6,852 nucleotides of DNA, taken from NCBI GenBank assembly GCA_020354155.1, contig CP070644.1:55835-62686 (forward strand), given 5' to 3'. A program made the translations under genes and the position numbers. Shown one piece after another: positions 5,180-6,852 of this stretch. The notes below the pieces were generated by a model. The model was not told the origin of the DNA, did not search any database, and saw nothing but the letters and a program-made list of their open reading frames with translations. Position 1 is the stretch's first letter. Each line of letters opens with the position of its first letter. This DNA is from Nitrospiraceae bacterium. GTDB lineage: Bacteria; Nitrospirota; Thermodesulfovibrionia; UBA6902.

Positions 5180-5976
5180 GCATGGATAGAAGAAAATTTC
5201 TTAAGATGGCAGGCATTGCCGGTATCGGACTTGGTCTTGGATCTGACTTTATACTGATGAGCCCTGCTGAGGCTTCTTCAGGTAAAGGTCTTCCCAGTTC
5301 CGGCGAAAGGCTGGGAATGGTTATAGATATGAGAAAACTGACTAACGCGGATCTTGCGAGAATGATAGATGCCTGTCACAGTGCTCACAACGTTCCTACA
5401 CTCATACCGGAAAAGAACGACGTGAAGAACGAGATAAAGTGGTTATGGACCGATACCTATGATCACACGTTTCCTGAGCAGATAAATGATTATCACCCCA
5501 GGGCATTAAAAGAAAAGAGTTTCCCATTGCTCTGTAATCATTGTGATCACCCGCCCTGTGTACGGGTATGTCCAACAAAGGCGACGTTCAAGGCAAAAAA
5601 CGGTATTGTAGTACAGGATCCTCATCGATGCATCGGTTGCAGGTTTTGCATGGCTGGCTGCCCCTATGGATCAAGGAGCTTCAACTATGTTGATCCAAGG
5701 CTGTATTTAGATCCAGCCAAGAAGAATCCTGCTTTTCCGACGAGGACCATGGGAGTTGTGGAGAAATGTACATTTTGTCCGGAAAGACTTGTTAAAGGTC
5801 AGTTGCCTGCCTGTGTTGAGGCTTCTAATGGAGGTATGATATTTGGCAACCTGGCTGATTCGCATTCAGAGGTAAGAAGAGTGCTGAATACACACTTTAC
5901 ACTTCGACGCAAACCCGCTCTCGGGACGATGCCTAGTGTGTTTTACATAATAGGAGGTGAAGACTATGCTGGATAA
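5176..5976 (+). CDS. dsrO: DsrO, Tat-exported periplasmic ferredoxin-like subunit
   Basis: 266 residues from ATG 5176. The N-terminus is a Tat signal: DRRKFLK with the twin arginine at 5-6, a glycine/leucine-rich core (12-27), and a likely signal peptidase site after the AEA at 31-33. The mature protein belongs to the four-cluster family of HybA, NrfC and PsrB. Two full motifs are intact: C120-x2-C123-x4-C128-x3-C132 and C152-x2-C155-x2-C158-x3-C162. Motif 4 has C198-x2-C201-x11-C213 but reads serine (S217) where its last cysteine should be. Motif 1 keeps only its last cysteine, C67. The 12 cysteines therefore suit three [4Fe-4S] clusters. DsrO links DsrJ hemes to the quinone-reactive DsrP. 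The start overlaps dsrJ by 4 nt, and the end contains the dsrP ribosome site. I believe three clusters is the DsrO norm, but have not been able to check. Confidence 0.94.
   Translation: MSMDRRKFLKMAGIAGIGLGLGSDFILMSPAEASSGKGLPSSGERLGMVIDMRKLTNADLARMIDACHSAHNVPTLIPEKNDVKNEIKWLWTDTYDHTFPEQINDYHPRALKEKSFPLLCNHCDHPPCVRVCPTKATFKAKNGIVVQDPHRCIGCRFCMAGCPYGSRSFNYVDPRLYLDPAKKNPAFPTRTMGVVEKCTFCPERLVKGQLPACVEASNGGMIFGNLADSHSEVRRVLNTHFTLRRKPALGTMPSVFYIIGGEDYAG
5951..5960 (+). promoter_or_regulatory. Near-ideal ribosome binding site of dsrP inside dsrO
   Basis: TAGGAGGTGA is almost a perfect complement of the 16S rRNA 3' end and lies 5 nt before ATG 5966. It is the strongest such site in the window. It sits within the last codons of dsrO and decides the dsrP start, which overlaps dsrO by 11 nt. 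Confidence 0.8.
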
Positions 5977-6852
5977 GGCACTAAAAGGAAGCAAAACATA
6001 CTGGACACTAATAATAATTTTGGCTTCAATTGCCGGAGCAGGTACACTTGCCTACCTTTACCAGTTCAAAAACGGCTTAGGTGTAACGGGAATGAGCAGG
6101 GACGTATCATGGGGATTTTATATATCCCAGTTTACCTTTCTTGTCGGAGTTGCTGCATCGGCGGTTATGCTCGTAATCCCCTACTACCTTCACGACTATA
6201 AGAAATTCAGTAAGATAGTTATTCTCGGTGAATTTCTGGCCGTTGCATCGGTTACCATGTGCATGCTCTTTATCTTTGTTGATATGGGGCAGCCCATGAG
6301 AATGCTCAATGTCATACTCCATCCTACTCCTAATTCAATACTCTTCTGGGACGCAACGGTACTGAATGGATATCTCTTTCTGAACATTGTGATAGGATGG
6401 ACAACACTGCATGCTGAGAAGAAGCAGACAGCTCCCCCTAATTGGGTCAAACCTTTGATTTACCTTTCCATACCCTGGGCTATTAGTATTCACACGGTAA
6501 CGGCATTTCTCTATGCCGGTATTCCGGGAAGGCATTTCTGGCTGACAGCTATTATGGCTGCCAGGTTTCTTGCATCGGCATTTGCCGGCGGACCGGCACT
6601 GCTTATCATACTTGCACTGATGCTGCGGAAATACACAAAATTTGATCCCGGTAAGGAACCCATTCAGACGATTGGGAAGATTGTTACCTATGCAATGTGT
6701 GCCAATGTATTCTTTATCCTGCTGGAGGTGTTCACTGCCTTCTACAGTCAGATACCGGGACACATGCATGCCTTTGAGTACCTCTTTGTCGGCATAGAGG
6801 GTCAGGGCAAACTGGTACCGCTTATGTGGATATCAATTATCTGTGCTGTTGC
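5966..6852 (+). CDS. dsrP: DsrP, NrfD/PsrC-type quinone-interacting membrane subunit (3' end outside the window)
   Basis: The frame is open from ATG 5966 (MLDKALKGSKTYW) to the right edge, giving 295 codons with no stop. The product is a polytopic membrane protein of the NrfD/PsrC family. Hydrophobic segments are visible near residues 13-32, 50-74, 83-106, 132-148, 163-184, 192-222, 238-262 and 283 onward. The conserved NrfD-type segment SRDVSWGFYISQFTFLVGVAAS (44-65) is present. Family proteins usually have about 390 residues and 10 helices, so roughly a quarter is missing at the edge. NrfD-type subunits carry no cofactors and exchange electrons between menaquinol and the periplasmic iron-sulfur partner, here DsrO. 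Translation is probably coupled to dsrO by the 11-nt overlap. There is no sign of damage. Confidence 0.93.
   Translation, partial: MLDKALKGSKTYWTLIIILASIAGAGTLAYLYQFKNGLGVTGMSRDVSWGFYISQFTFLVGVAASAVMLVIPYYLHDYKKFSKIVILGEFLAVASVTMCMLFIFVDMGQPMRMLNVILHPTPNSILFWDATVLNGYLFLNIVIGWTTLHAEKKQTAPPNWVKPLIYLSIPWAISIHTVTAFLYAGIPGRHFWLTAIMAARFLASAFAGGPALLIILALMLRKYTKFDPGKEPIQTIGKIVTYAMCANVFFILLEVFTAFYSQIPGHMHAFEYLFVGIEGQGKLVPLMWISIICAV

Noticed and set aside
6335..6769. A 144-codon open frame on the minus strand opposite dsrP
   Set aside because: The plus strand holds a continuous NrfD-family membrane protein here; the antisense product has no membrane, signal or domain pattern.
1..6852. CRISPR arrays, tRNA or rRNA genes, insertion sequences
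   Set aside because: I saw no regularly spaced repeats, RNA gene landmarks, transposase reading frames or terminal inverted repeats on either strand.

Overview
The window is part of a dissimilatory sulfite reduction (dsr) locus, with every gene on the plus strand. In order it holds: the 3' end of a CbiA/CobB-type amidase (dsrN), an uncharacterised cysteine-rich small protein, dsrC, a stand-alone RsbRD_N-domain protein, and dsrM-dsrK-dsrJ-dsrO-dsrP. dsrP is cut off by the right edge. The catalytic genes dsrA, dsrB and dsrD are not in view; if present, they most likely lie upstream of dsrN.

The gene content points to an anaerobic bacterium that respires sulfate or sulfite. dsrK runs straight into dsrJ with no dsrL between them, there is no dsrEFH, and dsrN lies upstream of dsrC. 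This is the arrangement of reducers rather than of dsr-type sulfur oxidisers. The moderate GC content, the AT-rich intergenic DNA and the compact N-C-MKJOP layout suggest Desulfobacterota or Nitrospirota. I cannot settle the phylum from the sequence alone.

Layout: 1-498 is the dsrN C-terminal half. 548-892 is an unknown protein with CPxC and CxC motifs. 893-1115 is an AT-rich intergenic region with a possible weak terminator followed by a good sigma70-like promoter for dsrC. 1116-1451 is dsrC. 1461-1507 is a long, near-perfect hairpin that probably terminates or attenuates transcription behind dsrC. 1549-2067 is the RsbRD_N protein. 2144 to the right edge is the tightly packed dsrMKJOP operon, with a 4-nt gap between M and K and overlaps of 1, 4 and 11 nt at the next three junctions.

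How the genes work together (established for the families): DsrN amidates siroheme for the DsrAB sulfite reductase. DsrAB loads sulfur onto the two C-terminal cysteines of DsrC as a trisulfide. The membrane complex DsrMKJOP then reduces the DsrC trisulfide at the DsrK site, drawing on the quinone pool (DsrM, DsrP) and perhaps on periplasmic electrons (DsrJ, DsrO). The most open questions here are the 114-residue cysteine protein, the RsbRD_N protein between dsrC and dsrM, the separate transcriptional control of dsrC, and the loss of one complete iron-sulfur ligand set in DsrO.
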